The notes: generated from the letters alone by a model not told the origin. 64,000 bases of DNA from Flavicella sp965243265 (GCA_965243265.1 CBDEUL010000005.1:310001-374000); one strand, 5' to 3'. Positions 1 through 9,335 are shown, counted from the stretch's first letter. Made by a program: numbers and translations.

Positions 1-117
1 AGAACAGGAGATTCTAACCAAATGACTTTAGGTTTAGGATCTTTAGAACAAGGAGTTTATAGTGTAAAGGTTGTTTCAGAAGGAAATATTCAAACAATTA
101 GAGTTGTAAAAAAATAA
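1..117 (+). CDS. C-terminal fragment of a T9SS-sorted secreted protein
   Basis: The window opens inside a gene; 38 codons in frame 1 run to a TAA at 115-117. The peptide contains LEQGVYSVKV followed by a short basic end (IRVVKK). This is the usual finish of the type IX secretion type A sorting domain, where a G-V-Y-x-V-K-V strand precedes a final strand ending in lysines. The parent protein is therefore probably exported to the cell surface or medium; its main domain lies outside the window. The 12-13 residues resemble the end of the LamG protein at 13.0 kb (SGVYFVQVKT...VVKQ). Confidence 0.7.
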   Translation, partial: RTGDSNQMTLGLGSLEQGVYSVKVVSEGNIQTIRVVKK

Positions 118-124
118 GACAGTT

Positions 125-183
125 ATACTTCCATAAAAAAATCCCCTTTGTGTTTTGCAAAGGGGATTTTTTTATGGAAGTAT
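125..183. terminator. Long bidirectional-type terminator hairpin
   Basis: A perfect 26-bp inverted repeat with a 7-nt loop (TGTTTTG). The core is ATCCCCTTTG/CAAAGGGGAT flanked by A7 and T7 runs, so it can act on either strand. It starts 8 bp after the stop of the T9SS-cargo fragment. Confidence 0.9.
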
Positions 184-261
184 TTTTGGTAGGCGAGGGG
201 CTTTACAAAAACGTTGTAGTAGCTTTTACTTTTTATTAATAAATGTCTAAGCTATTTCATT

Positions 262-269
262 TATATTTG
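262..269 (+). promoter_or_regulatory. pgk promoter -7 box TATATTTG
   Basis: Exact match to the Bacteroidota -7 consensus TAnnTTTG, 25 nt before the pgk ATG. No convincing -33 TTTG was seen. Confidence 0.5.
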
Positions 270-294
270 TGAGTAAATATTTAAAACAGACAAG

Positions 295-1479
295 ATGAAA
301 ACAGTTAAAGACATTAATTTTGAAGGTAAAAAAGCCTTAGTTCGTGTAGATTTTAATGTACCATTAGACAAAGACTTTAATGTTACAGATATTACAAGAA
401 TAAAAGCAGCTAAACCAACAATTATTAAAATATTAGAAGACGGTGGATCTGCAGTATTAATGTCACACTTAGGACGTCCAAAAGGAGTACAAGCTGAGTT
501 TTCATTAAAACATATTGTAGAAAAAGTAGGAGAGGTTTTAGGTGTTGAAGCAAAGTTTGTAGACAGTTGTGTAGGAGCCGATGCTGAAGCTGCTGTTGCT
601 GCTTTAGAGCCAGGACAAGTATTAATTTTAGAAAACTTACGTTTCCATAAAGAAGAAACAGCAGGAGATTTAGCGTTTTCTGAGCAGTTGTCTAAATTAG
701 GAGATGTTTATGTGAATGATGCCTTTGGTACAGCTCACAGAGCACATGCATCTACAACTATTGTAGCACAATTTTTTGAAGAAAAAGCAGCAGGTTTTGT
801 AATTGAAGCAGAATTGGTAAATGCAGATAAAGTATTAAAAGGTGGAGACAAGCCAGTAACTGCTATTATGGGAGGTGCTAAAGTTTCTGATAAAATTTTA
901 ATTATTGAAAAATTATTAGATGTTGCTGACAATATTATTATTGGTGGAGGTATGTCTTATACATTTGCAAAAGCAGAAGGAGGAAGCATTGGAAAATCTT
1001 TATGTCAAGAAGATTTATTAGACTATGTTTTAGAGTTAGAAGAAAAAGCCAAAGCAAAAGGAGTAAAATTAATTTTCCCTATAGATAACTTATTAGGAGA
1101 TGATTTTTCTAATACAGCAAACACGAAAGTGGTATTAAGAGGACAGATTCCTGATGAGTGGGAAGGATTTGATATTGGACCTCAAACAATAGAGTTGTTC
1201 TCTGAAGTTATTAAAGGATCAAAAACAGTAATTTGGAATGGACCTATGGGAGTTTCTGAAATTCCATTATACGCTACAGGAACTATTGAAGTAGCAAAAG
1301 CAGTAAAAGCAGCTACAGAAAACGGAGCATTTTCTTTAATTGGAGGAGGTGATTCTGCAGCGGCAATTAATAATTTAGGATTTGGAGATGATGTATCTTA
1401 TGTGTCTACAGGTGGAGGTGCCTTGTTAGAATACATGGAAGGTAAAGAATTACCAGGAATTGCTGCTTTAAAAGCATAA
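295..1479 (+). CDS. pgk: Phosphoglycerate kinase
   Basis: Interconverts 1,3-bisphosphoglycerate plus ADP with 3-phosphoglycerate plus ATP in glycolysis and gluconeogenesis; cytosolic. At 394 aa it has the normal single-chain bacterial length. The N-terminal signature ALVRVDFNVPLD (residues 14-25) carries the Arg/Asp substrate-site residues. Other family landmarks are SHLGRPKG, NDAFGTAHRAHAST, MGGAKVSDK and the C-terminal nucleotide loop with GGGDSAAA and STGGGA. The ATG at 295 follows an AT-rich leader and a -7 box. The gene is flanked by hairpins on both sides, so it is probably a single-gene transcript. Codon use matches the neighbouring housekeeping genes. Confidence 0.98.
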   Translation: MKTVKDINFEGKKALVRVDFNVPLDKDFNVTDITRIKAAKPTIIKILEDGGSAVLMSHLGRPKGVQAEFSLKHIVEKVGEVLGVEAKFVDSCVGADAEAAVAALEPGQVLILENLRFHKEETAGDLAFSEQLSKLGDVYVNDAFGTAHRAHASTTIVAQFFEEKAAGFVIEAELVNADKVLKGGDKPVTAIMGGAKVSDKILIIEKLLDVADNIIIGGGMSYTFAKAEGGSIGKSLCQEDLLDYVLELEEKAKAKGVKLIFPIDNLLGDDFSNTANTKVVLRGQIPDEWEGFDIGPQTIELFSEVIKGSKTVIWNGPMGVSEIPLYATGTIEVAKAVKAATENGAFSLIGGGDSAAAINNLGFGDDVSYVSTGGGALLEYMEGKELPGIAALKA

Positions 1480-1500
1480 TTCTAATTTAACAATACTTTA

Positions 1501-1533
1501 AAAGCCTTTGATTTTTGGATCAAAGGCTTTTTG
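1501..1533 (+). terminator. pgk terminator
   Basis: The hairpin AAAGCCTTTGAT-TTTTG-GATCAAAGGCTTT is followed by T's, 21 nt after the pgk stop. Confidence 0.9.
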
Positions 1534-1563
1534 TATTTTTAAACATCCATAGAAAAGAAACAC

Positions 1564-2601
1564 ATGAAATATACAACACTGCCAAAAACGAATATAAAAG
1601 TTAGTAAAATATGTTTGGGAACCATGACCTTTGGTGAACAAAACACAGAAGCAGAAGCGCACCAACAATTGAATTTTGCTATAGAAAAAGGAATCAATTT
1701 TATTGATACAGCAGAAATGTATTCTGTGCCAGGGAGAAAAGAAACCCAAGGAAATACAGAACGTTTTATAGGCACTTGGTTGAAAGACCAAAAAAGAGAA
1801 GACTTGGTTATAGCAACTAAAATAACGGGTTCCAATCCTGGTTTGGCATACATCCGTAAAAATATGGATTTTTCACCAGCCTCTATTGAAGAAGCTATTC
1901 ATAACAATTTACAACGCTTACAAACAGATTATGTTGATTTGTATCAATTACATTGGCCAGAAAGAAATGCTAATTTTTTTGGAAAACTAAATTACAAACA
2001 CGACTCAGAGGAAAAATGGAAAGATAATTTTAATGAGGTTATTGTAAAGTTAGACAGTTTGGTACAACAAGGAAAAATACGCCATTACGGAGTATCAAAT
2101 GAAACACCTTGGGGAGTAATGCGACACTTAGAAGAAAGTAAAAAGCACGATTTAACAACTGTAAAAACTATTCAAAACCCATACTCTTTGTTAAACAGAA
2201 CATTTGAAATAGGCTTGGCAGAAATAGCAATGAGAGAACAAGTAGGCTTGTTGGCCTATTCACCATTGGCGTTTGGTGTATTGTCAGGAAAATATTTAAA
2301 TGGAACCATGCCAGAAGGATCACGTTTAAAGCTGTTTCCAGTATTTTCTAGATACAATAATAAAGAAGCACAATTTTTAACTCAGAAGTACGCAGAATTG
2401 GCACAAAAGCATAATATGAGTTTGACACAGTTAGCATTGGCATTTGTAAACCAGCAACCATTTGTAACAGCAAATATTATAGGTGCAACAAAAATGGAGC
2501 AGTTAAAAGAAAATATAGCAAGTATAGAGGTAAACCTTTCAAAAGAATTGTTGCAAGAAATAGACCAAATACAACTATTACAACCCAACCCGGCTCCTTA
2601 A
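1564..2601 (+). CDS. Tas-like NADP(H)-dependent aldo/keto reductase
   Basis: A 345-aa (beta/alpha)8 oxidoreductase of the aldo-keto reductase superfamily. The N-terminus (LGTMTFGEQNTEAEAHQQL) and the segment FIDTAEMYSVPGR strongly resemble E. coli Tas, which has the same two blocks. The catalytic tetrad can be traced as Asp and Tyr in FIDTAEMY, Lys in IATKITG and His in LYQLHWPE. The C-terminal cofactor region includes IIGATKMEQLKENI. The physiological substrate is not predictable; Tas itself is only known for suppressing tyrosine auxotrophy. No TAnnTTTG box was seen in the short gap after the pgk terminator, so its promoter is unclear. Confidence 0.93.
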   Translation: MKYTTLPKTNIKVSKICLGTMTFGEQNTEAEAHQQLNFAIEKGINFIDTAEMYSVPGRKETQGNTERFIGTWLKDQKREDLVIATKITGSNPGLAYIRKNMDFSPASIEEAIHNNLQRLQTDYVDLYQLHWPERNANFFGKLNYKHDSEEKWKDNFNEVIVKLDSLVQQGKIRHYGVSNETPWGVMRHLEESKKHDLTTVKTIQNPYSLLNRTFEIGLAEIAMREQVGLLAYSPLAFGVLSGKYLNGTMPEGSRLKLFPVFSRYNNKEAQFLTQKYAELAQKHNMSLTQLALAFVNQQPFVTANIIGATKMEQLKENIASIEVNLSKELLQEIDQIQLLQPNPAP

Positions 2602-2630
2602 TAAGCAAGTAAAGGACAACCTAAATAAAG

Positions 2631-2655
2631 AAAAGACTAAAGGGGTGTCTTTTTT
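2631..2655 (+). terminator. Terminator after the aldo/keto reductase gene
   Basis: AAAAGAC...GTCTTTT with a 9-nt loop and a following T run. The stem is short, so strength is uncertain. Confidence 0.6.
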
Positions 2656-2796
2656 GTTAGGAAAGTAATATTTAAAAGGAATAAATGTTTAATGAGCTTT
2701 TTGATTAACAGGGTAACTGAGTGTACTTAATTTGTTAAATATGATAACTTTAGTTAATGGTTGTTAGGAGTACTTATATTTAAAAGGTGAAAGGTT

Positions 2797-2804
2797 TATC
2801 TTTG
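2797..2804 (+). promoter_or_regulatory. Promoter -7 box TATCTTTG for the TonB receptor
   Basis: Exact TAnnTTTG match. The expected transcription start is near 2811, which leaves a short leader before the TTG start at 2825. Confidence 0.5.
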
Positions 2805-2824
2805 CAGATTAAAATTGCATTTTA

Positions 2825-5098
2825 TTGAAATTATATTTTTTACTTTTCTTTTTTTCAATAGGGCTTGCTGCTCAACAAACAACCTATAAAGGAACTGTTT
2901 TTAACTCAAAAGATAAAAAACCTCTTAAAGAGGTTTATGTGTATTCTACTTTTTTGAAAAGAGGGGTTTTTACAGATATAAATGGAGCTTTTGAAGTAAG
3001 AAGAGGGGTGAAAAATGATTCTATCCTTTTTTTTAAAGAGGGCTTTGAACAACGTTATATTTCAGAGATAGGTTTAAGAACTGTTTTTTTACAAGAGAAA
3101 AAAGAAGTTTTAAAAGAAGTTGTTTTGAGTAATCAACCAAAGAACTCAGCATCAAAAGTTGTTTCAGGAGAAGTGGTGTACAGTTCGGAAGAAATAGAAA
3201 AGTTACCCTATGTTTTAGGAGAAAAAGATGTTATAAAAATTTTACAATATACACCAGGTGTACAGCCAGCAAGAGAAGGGCAATCTGGTTTGTTGGTAAG
3301 AGGAGGAAATGGAAGTATGAATTTAACCTATATTGATGATGTATATTTACACAACCCATCGCATTTAGGAGGTTTGTTTACTGCTGTAAACTCTGATTTT
3401 GTTAAAAAATTGACATTTAAAAAATCTAGTTTTGATGCATCACAAGGAGGAAGATTAGCTTCTATTACAGATATTTCTACAAAATCTGATTTTGATAAAT
3501 TAGAATTACAAGGGAGTATAGGAATACTTACTTCTAAGTTAACAGTTGGAGTTCCTCTAAAATTTGCCAATACAGATGTTTTAATTTCTGGAAGAAGAAC
3601 TTATTTAGATGCGATTCAGTTTTTGTTTGAAGATAATATTTCAGGTACAGATGATTCCTTTTTAGGGAAGGGGAAAAAGTACTTTTTCTACGACTTTTTG
3701 ATAAAAACCAAAACAGAAATCTCTAAGAAAGATAAAATAGAATTTTTATTCTATAATACAGAAGATAATTTTAGAGATACAGAAGGTATCAATAGGCAAG
3801 CCACAAAATGGAACAACCAATTAGTGGGCTTTAATTGGGAGCATAAAATTTATAAAACAATAAGAAATAAAGTATCAATATCTAAAAGTAACTATCAGTT
3901 TAGGTATGATGGCGACTCTTATCCTTTTGTATATAATTTTAGGTCAGAGTATAATGTATATACTATTAAAGAAGAGGTTTCTATGTATGAAGGAATTCAT
4001 TTTTTAAAGGTAGGAACTGAATATAAATTAATAACGAACTTACCTAAAAATGTTACAGGTGTTATAGGAGAAGATCCTTTGTCTATTCAAAATGAAGCAC
4101 CCTATAAATACAATGATTTAAGTTTTTATATAGATGATAGAATAGAATTAACAGAAAGATTGAAATTAAAACTAGGACTTAGGTATACCTCTTTCAGTGC
4201 CCAAGAAAATGAGAATTTTGGTAGCTATCAGAATAGTGTTTTTGAACCAAGAATTAGCCTTAATTTTGAGGTTTTTCCAGAAGAATATATAAAATTTTCA
4301 TACCAAAATTTATATCAATATGTACATCAGGCAATTGTATCTACATTTCAATCCCCAATAGATTTTTACCTGCCAAGTAATGCGGACTTAAATCCACAAA
4401 ACTCAAGTCAAATAACCATTTCGTATGCTAAAAACTGGGAAACATTTCATCTAGAGTTAGGTTCCTATTACAAGTCAATACGAGATTATACAGAATTTAA
4501 AAACGGAGCCATAGGCAACTTATTTAACTCCAATGTATATGATGATATTGTTGTGGGAAGTTTAACCTCTTTTGGAACGGAGTTGTCTTTACAGAAGAAG
4601 ACAGAACATTTTACAGGAATGTTAAGCTATACCTATTCAAAAACTAGAGCTGTTTTTGATGAAATTAATGAAGGGAACCCTTTTCCTGTAACTTTTGATA
4701 GGCCTCATAATTTAAATGCTATTATAAATTACCAATTATCTAGCCGTTTTTCGTTGGGTGTTTTGTTCTCTTTAATGAGCGGACAAACGTATACACCACC
4801 TAAAGATATTAGAATTGTTGATGAGGAGCCAGTAATTGTATTTGCAGATAAAAATAGTTATCGATATCCTACTTATCATAGAATGGATGTGTCTGCTTCC
4901 TATGTGTTGAACAATAAAAAACGATGGAAATCAACTCTGAATTTAACATTGTACAATGTTTATAATAATAAGAATCCGTATGTAATTAATTACAATATAA
5001 ATGGAGATATCAATAGTGGAGCTATAGGAGCTCAACCAGAAATAGAGTCCTTATATCCCTTTATACCTACTATAAATTGGATTTTTTCATTTAAATAA
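2825..5098 (+). CDS. TonB-dependent receptor with carboxypeptidase-regulatory N-terminal domain
   Basis: A 757-aa outer-membrane transporter. Residues 1-16 form a signal peptide (MKLYFLLFFFSIGLAAQ). Residues ~18-100 are a carboxypeptidase-regulatory-like beta-sandwich. The plug follows (GEKDVIKILQYTPGVQPAREGQSGLLVRGG, DDVYLHNPSHLGG), then a C-terminal 22-strand barrel ending in an aromatic residue (WIFSFK). The start is TTG: an in-frame stop (2810-2812) and the -7 box leave no ATG upstream that keeps the signal peptide. The DUF4249 lipoprotein gene follows after 2 nt, so both are probably co-transcribed, a pairing common in flavobacteria. The substrate is unknown. Confidence 0.92.
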   Translation: MKLYFLLFFFSIGLAAQQTTYKGTVFNSKDKKPLKEVYVYSTFLKRGVFTDINGAFEVRRGVKNDSILFFKEGFEQRYISEIGLRTVFLQEKKEVLKEVVLSNQPKNSASKVVSGEVVYSSEEIEKLPYVLGEKDVIKILQYTPGVQPAREGQSGLLVRGGNGSMNLTYIDDVYLHNPSHLGGLFTAVNSDFVKKLTFKKSSFDASQGGRLASITDISTKSDFDKLELQGSIGILTSKLTVGVPLKFANTDVLISGRRTYLDAIQFLFEDNISGTDDSFLGKGKKYFFYDFLIKTKTEISKKDKIEFLFYNTEDNFRDTEGINRQATKWNNQLVGFNWEHKIYKTIRNKVSISKSNYQFRYDGDSYPFVYNFRSEYNVYTIKEEVSMYEGIHFLKVGTEYKLITNLPKNVTGVIGEDPLSIQNEAPYKYNDLSFYIDDRIELTERLKLKLGLRYTSFSAQENENFGSYQNSVFEPRISLNFEVFPEEYIKFSYQNLYQYVHQAIVSTFQSPIDFYLPSNADLNPQNSSQITISYAKNWETFHLELGSYYKSIRDYTEFKNGAIGNLFNSNVYDDIVVGSLTSFGTELSLQKKTEHFTGMLSYTYSKTRAVFDEINEGNPFPVTFDRPHNLNAIINYQLSSRFSLGVLFSLMSGQTYTPPKDIRIVDEEPVIVFADKNSYRYPTYHRMDVSASYVLNNKKRWKSTLNLTLYNVYNNKNPYVINYNINGDINSGAIGAQPEIESLYPFIPTINWIFSFK

Positions 5099-5100
5099 AT

Positions 5101-5946
5101 ATGAAGTATAGAGTATATAATTTTTTAATTTTACTAGTCTTAGTTGCTTGTAATGAGTTTGAAGTTCCTTTAAATAATACAAAAGGACTTACAGTAGAAG
5201 CTTATATAGAGGCAGGAAAAACACCTAAGGTTTATTTAACTTCTCCTATTCCTATTTCTGGAGCAGAAGAGATTGATTTGGCTAAGGCCATTGAAGGAAA
5301 TGCTAAGGTAGAAATAAGCGATGGTACAGTAACTGAAATAGCAATTTTTGATGCAGACAATTCTAGGTATCCAAACAGATACTATCGGTTTTTAGACATT
5401 AAAGGAAAGGTAGGAGGAGTTTATACGTTAACAATAACCTTAGAAGATGTTGTTTATGAGGGGGTAACCACTATACCTGTAGCTCCAGTAATAAATGAGG
5501 TGTCTTATATTGAAAAGGTTACGCACGAAGGAGAATTAGGTGGGCGTAATATAAAAATAGATTTTAAAAAAACGATGGAGAACCAATATTGTAAAATTTT
5601 TATAAAAAGAAGGTCTGAGGAAAAATATGCCAAAGCAAGCCCTTTTTTGGTAAATAACTTATTTAGTGGAGGGGCTGGTTATACCGCTTATATAGATTAT
5701 ATGATAGAGGATGCTCTAGGTCGAAAGGTTACTAATTTACATTACGGAGAAGAGTATTCCATTTTGGTACAAACGATAACAGAAGAAGAATATAATTTTT
5801 GGAAAAGTTTATTAGGAGATGCTACAACATTGGTGAAGTTACCTAGTTTTTCTTTAGAGGTGCCTACTAACATCTCAAATGGAGCTTTTGGTTTTTGGGG
5901 AGGATATAGTAGTTCAGAAGAACTACACTACAAAATAGGAGATTAA
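5101..5946 (+). CDS. DUF4249 family lipoprotein, partner of the TonB receptor
   Basis: A 281-aa protein with a lipoprotein signal peptide (MKYRVYNFLILLVLVAC, Cys at residue 17), so it is probably anchored in the outer membrane. The segment after the Cys (NEFEVPLNNTKGLTVEAYIEAGKTPKVYLT) is typical of DUF4249. That family regularly sits directly downstream of carboxypeptidase-regulatory TonB receptors in Bacteroidota and is thought to be a surface accessory, by analogy with SusD-type partners. Here it lies 2 nt after the receptor stop. Its ligand is not known. The following terminator at 6047-6081 separates it from the convergent lipoprotein gene. Confidence 0.85.
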   Translation: MKYRVYNFLILLVLVACNEFEVPLNNTKGLTVEAYIEAGKTPKVYLTSPIPISGAEEIDLAKAIEGNAKVEISDGTVTEIAIFDADNSRYPNRYYRFLDIKGKVGGVYTLTITLEDVVYEGVTTIPVAPVINEVSYIEKVTHEGELGGRNIKIDFKKTMENQYCKIFIKRRSEEKYAKASPFLVNNLFSGGAGYTAYIDYMIEDALGRKVTNLHYGEEYSILVQTITEEEYNFWKSLLGDATTLVKLPSFSLEVPTNISNGAFGFWGGYSSSEELHYKIGD

Positions 5947-6046
5947 AAATAGTTTTATTAACTACTTACTGTATAAGTAATACTTTGTTAAGAAGAGGGG
6001 TAAATTGATTTTGTGTCAACTTATTTCAGGACGGGACAGACATAAT

Positions 6047-6081
6047 AAAAAAGGCAGTAATTTTTAATTACTGCCTTTTTT
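6047..6081. terminator. Shared terminator between convergent genes
   Basis: AAAAAAGGCAGTAATT and AATTACTGCCTTTTTT form a 16-bp stem with a 3-nt spacer. The A and T runs on both sides suit termination of the DUF4249 gene on + and the lipoprotein gene on -. Confidence 0.9.
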
Positions 6082-6104
6082 AGGATAAGATTGTAAAAAG
6101 AGTA

Positions 6105-7760
6105 TTAGTCCTCTATAAGGTTTTCAAAATTAATCAATACATCTTCTAATTTTGTTTGAATACTATTAAAACCAGTATCAAAATAAGCTTCTATAGTAGA
6201 TTTTGTTCCATCTTCAAATACAAATTTTAAATTAGGACTTTCTACCAATTTTTCAGTTGTATAATAGTTGCTTGGGGAGTAAGAGTAGTAGTAGTTTTTA
6301 CTAGAATATATGTAGTTTCCATTGTATTGTCCATCTGTGTAAGTAGTTTCAATATAACTATATATATTAAAGTTAATAACAGATTCTTCGATAATTACTC
6401 TATTATAATCTTTATAATATACATCAAAAGTGTATACGTAATTATTATCTACCCATTCAGAGTTGGTTATGTTATACTCAACATAATAACCATTATAATA
6501 TCCTGTAGGGTATTGGTTTTGTATGTAGTTATAAGGATTGTAAGCTGTAACAACATCTTCTTCAATAATTGTTTTGGGGTAATAGTATAGATAATAGTTG
6601 TTATAATAAATTGAGTTTTCAAGTTCTGCTTGTGTATCCAATAAATCTATTTGATTGTAGTAATTACCGTTAGGTCTTTGGTCTCGTATTACGTATTTAG
6701 CTTCGTCATGGTATTCATGTACATCTTTTAGTTCAGATTCTTTATAAAATTCACCATCGGCAACTTTTTTGTCGTTTACAGATAAAGAAACATTTAAACG
6801 TTCGTTTAATAATTCAATTTGTTCATCAGCAGTTGCTTCATCATCAATAGTTTCAGGAAGGCTTGCTTCAATTGAAATTGTAGCACTTAGCATTGTGTAA
6901 CTAGCACTTATTGTGTTTAGTAATGTATTTGTTTCGCTGGTGCTTTCACCTGTATTGTTTATTTCGGTATAGTTTCCATTTGCTTTTACAGAAGCTCCAA
7001 TTAGGGTTGTACCATTTAGTTTTATAGCAGAGTTTACAGTTGTTTCTGTGTTATTTGTATTAGATAGATTTGTTTCAAAAGACAAACCTCCTAAAGTAGT
7101 TGTATTGCTTAGGCTTGATGGTATGTATTTGTCAGAAGGGAAGCTAACAGCGTACTCTTGACTAAAAACGGTTGTACCATCAACAGTCAGTACAACATTA
7201 ATACTTGTAGGTATTTCTTCACCAGAAGGGTGTGTTAAAACAGAAAAGTTAGAAACAGTTAAAACAGCATTTTTGTTGTTTTGAGTAACCGTGTAAACGA
7301 TGTTATTTCCAGAATCGCTCGTTCTTACAAATTTATTTTCTGAGATACTCCATATCCAGTTTCCAACCAGTTCGTTGTATTCATCTTGTAATCCTTCAGC
7401 AGGTTCACTAACAGAGGTTATTTGAGATTTAGCGAATAGTTGTGGTGTTTTATTTTTAAAGGAAAGAGTATTACTCAAACTTTTAGAAACAATACCTGAT
7501 TGACTGTCAGGATTGTCAAGTAAAAATTTAGCAAATTCTTCTATTTCGGTTAATGCAGGGTCGTTTGCAAAACCATCAATTTCATTTAAGGCCGCTATCA
7601 TATTGTCTTCTAAAGCCTGTTTTCCTTGTTCTGGGCTATACGGAGTTGTGTCTGCAGGTTGTACCTCTTCTTTTGGAGACTCTTCTTCGATAGAATCTTT
7701 AGAGCTACAAGACATTAAAATAGTGATGCTAATTGAGAGTAGTAATAATGTTTTTTTCAT
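6105..7760 (-). CDS. Unrecognised lipoprotein with Tyr/Asn-rich C-terminal repeats
   Basis: A 551-aa protein I do not recognise. A lipoprotein signal ends in ILMSC (Cys18), followed by an acidic Ser/Glu/Pro linker, so surface or outer-membrane anchoring is likely. The middle (~120-340) is rich in Thr, Ser, Asn and Val and looks like beta-structure. Residues ~365-500 are extremely Tyr/Asn-rich and contain two related units. One begins IIEEDVVTAYNPYNYI and the other IIEESVINFNIYSYI, each followed by Y-x-x-G-Y/Q-Y-N-G-x-Y. This looks like internal duplication. It is divergently transcribed from the 7TM-LuxR genes. A near-consensus -7 box (TAACTTCG) lies 18 nt upstream. Confidence 0.75.
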   Translation of the reverse strand: MKKTLLLLSISITILMSCSSKDSIEEESPKEEVQPADTTPYSPEQGKQALEDNMIAALNEIDGFANDPALTEIEEFAKFLLDNPDSQSGIVSKSLSNTLSFKNKTPQLFAKSQITSVSEPAEGLQDEYNELVGNWIWSISENKFVRTSDSGNNIVYTVTQNNKNAVLTVSNFSVLTHPSGEEIPTSINVVLTVDGTTVFSQEYAVSFPSDKYIPSSLSNTTTLGGLSFETNLSNTNNTETTVNSAIKLNGTTLIGASVKANGNYTEINNTGESTSETNTLLNTISASYTMLSATISIEASLPETIDDEATADEQIELLNERLNVSLSVNDKKVADGEFYKESELKDVHEYHDEAKYVIRDQRPNGNYYNQIDLLDTQAELENSIYYNNYYLYYYPKTIIEEDVVTAYNPYNYIQNQYPTGYYNGYYVEYNITNSEWVDNNYVYTFDVYYKDYNRVIIEESVINFNIYSYIETTYTDGQYNGNYIYSSKNYYYSYSPSNYYTTEKLVESPNLKFVFEDGTKSTIEAYFDTGFNSIQTKLEDVLINFENLIED

Positions 7761-7778
7761 GGGAAAATATTTTTCTTG

Positions 7779-7786
7779 CGAAGTTA
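7779..7786 (-). promoter_or_regulatory. Near-consensus -7 box TAACTTCG for the lipoprotein gene
   Basis: Seven of eight positions match TAnnTTTG, 18 nt before the ATG on the minus strand. Confidence 0.3.
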
Positions 7787-7862
7787 CAGAAATTAATCAG
7801 AAGTATGTTTTTTTATGTTAAAACTTTAGATGGGGTTAGAGAGTTTTTTGAATAAGAAAATT

Positions 7863-7870
7863 TATTTTTG
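7863..7870 (+). promoter_or_regulatory. Promoter -7 box TATTTTTG of the first 7TM-LuxR gene
   Basis: Exact TAnnTTTG match, 23 nt before the ATG. The downstream 15 bases (GAGGTTCTAACC...) resemble those after the box of the paralogous gene at 9438, so the promoter was probably duplicated with the gene. Confidence 0.5.
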
Positions 7871-7893
7871 AGGTTCTAACCAAACTATACTTA

Positions 7894-9306
7894 ATGAAAT
7901 ACTTTTTCTATTTCCTTTTTGGAGTTTTTCAGTGTTCTTACGCACAGCAGTTTATTCAGGTAAATGAAGATTTTGAAAAGGTTTCTGTGAAAGAAAATTT
8001 GGTCTATTTTTTAGACTCATTACAAGTAGAAAATAAGGAAACGATACCATTTAAACAGTTTCAACCTTATACTAAAAACTTTCCCGGGGTAACCAATTCT
8101 AGGTTTTGGTTTCATTTAACAATGAAAAATACAGATACTACCAAACAAAATTTGAGGTTTAGTATTAAAACAACGGCTTTTAAAGATTTAACAATTTATA
8201 AAAACACGGAAGGCGAACTTCAAGAGTTTTTTGTGTTTAAGGAAAAAAGGGACAAAAATATAGAGGTGCCCATTAGGTTAAACGTCAATGAGCTGCAAGA
8301 TTATTATTTTAAGGTAGACTTTACAAAGAGTGTTTATTTTCCCTTAGAAATTTTTGAGGAATCCGCGTACAAAAGTTTTTTAAGCTCCAGACAGTTAATC
8401 TGGGGGATTTTTTATGGATTTTCTATAATGGTTTTGCTAATAAACATGTTTTTTTACATCAATACAGCAAATAAATTTTTCTTGTATTACAGTTTCCTTT
8501 CATTAGGAATTACCTTAACGATAGCAGAGTTAGACGGAGTGTTTTTTGAACTTTTTGGAGATACCTCTCTTATCAAACATATAGATGTTTTATTGAATTT
8601 TTTGACAGCCGTAAGTCTTTGTTTGTTTACAACAAAAGCAATACGGTTAGAAACCTATTGCTCTAAACTTAAATACTATGCCCTTGGTATACTATTGTTA
8701 AATGCTTTGTGTTTTTTGATGTATGTTTTTTCAGAAGATATAATTTGGTATACCTTAGGAGAAGGGTTCAATACAGTTATTTTGGTTATGTATTGGTCAT
8801 CCGCACTTTTTTTGTTTAAAAAAGAAGTGTATGCAAGGTTTATGATTGTTGGTTATACAGTAATATTTGTATCCAATATACTTTATGTATTACCAGCAGA
8901 GTTTGGGTTTTCAGCTATTAATTTTACAGACAACTATTTTAAAGTAGGAAGTTTTATTGAAATGGCTATTTTTTTATACGCCATTTCTTATAGGCATAAA
9001 GAGGAGGAAGTAGAACGAGAAAAACTGAACAAAGAATTACTAAAAAAGATAAAAATAGAAGAAGATCAAAAGAAATCTTCAGAAGAAATTTTTAAAGAGT
9101 TTGTTGAAAAAAACAAGTTTTCTAAAAGGGAAACTGAAGTTGTAAGTTTAATTTTATTAGGGCATACTAATCGTAAAATATCAGAAGAATTATTTATAGA
9201 AGAAACTACGGTAAAATACCATGTTTCTAAAATTTTTCAAAAATTAGAAATCCGTAAAAGGACAGAGGTCTCTTTTATGTACTCTAAATTTAAAGAAGGA
9301 GTTTAA
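7894..9306 (+). CDS. 7TM-DISM membrane receptor fused to a LuxR-type HTH regulator (copy 1)
   Basis: A 470-aa one-component transcription regulator. A signal peptide (residues 1-18, ending SYAQ) precedes an extracytoplasmic 7TMR-DISM-type sensor (~19-165, with TKNFPGVTNSRFWFHLTMKN). About seven hydrophobic helices follow (~168-370), then a charged coiled-coil linker (~370-405), then a LuxR/GerE helix-turn-helix (~408-465; SKRETEVVSLILLGHTNRKISEELF, VKYHVSKIFQKL). The protein should sense a ligand outside and bind DNA while still in the inner membrane, or act after processing. It has no kinase or receiver domain. A paralogue follows 164 bp downstream; a hairpin lies between them. Confidence 0.88.
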   Translation: MKYFFYFLFGVFQCSYAQQFIQVNEDFEKVSVKENLVYFLDSLQVENKETIPFKQFQPYTKNFPGVTNSRFWFHLTMKNTDTTKQNLRFSIKTTAFKDLTIYKNTEGELQEFFVFKEKRDKNIEVPIRLNVNELQDYYFKVDFTKSVYFPLEIFEESAYKSFLSSRQLIWGIFYGFSIMVLLINMFFYINTANKFFLYYSFLSLGITLTIAELDGVFFELFGDTSLIKHIDVLLNFLTAVSLCLFTTKAIRLETYCSKLKYYALGILLLNALCFLMYVFSEDIIWYTLGEGFNTVILVMYWSSALFLFKKEVYARFMIVGYTVIFVSNILYVLPAEFGFSAINFTDNYFKVGSFIEMAIFLYAISYRHKEEEVEREKLNKELLKKIKIEEDQKKSSEEIFKEFVEKNKFSKRETEVVSLILLGHTNRKISEELFIEETTVKYHVSKIFQKLEIRKRTEVSFMYSKFKEGV

Positions 9307-9335
9307 AAATGTTCCCAAAAAGGGATAAAAATAAG

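Noticed and set aside
735..932. Open frame of 65 codons on the minus strand inside pgk
   Set aside because: Antisense shadow of a strongly coding gene; no promoter, no known family.
6327..6590. Hydrophobic 87-codon frame on the plus strand inside the lipoprotein gene
   Set aside because: Ile/Val-rich only because it is antisense to the Tyr/Asn-rich region.
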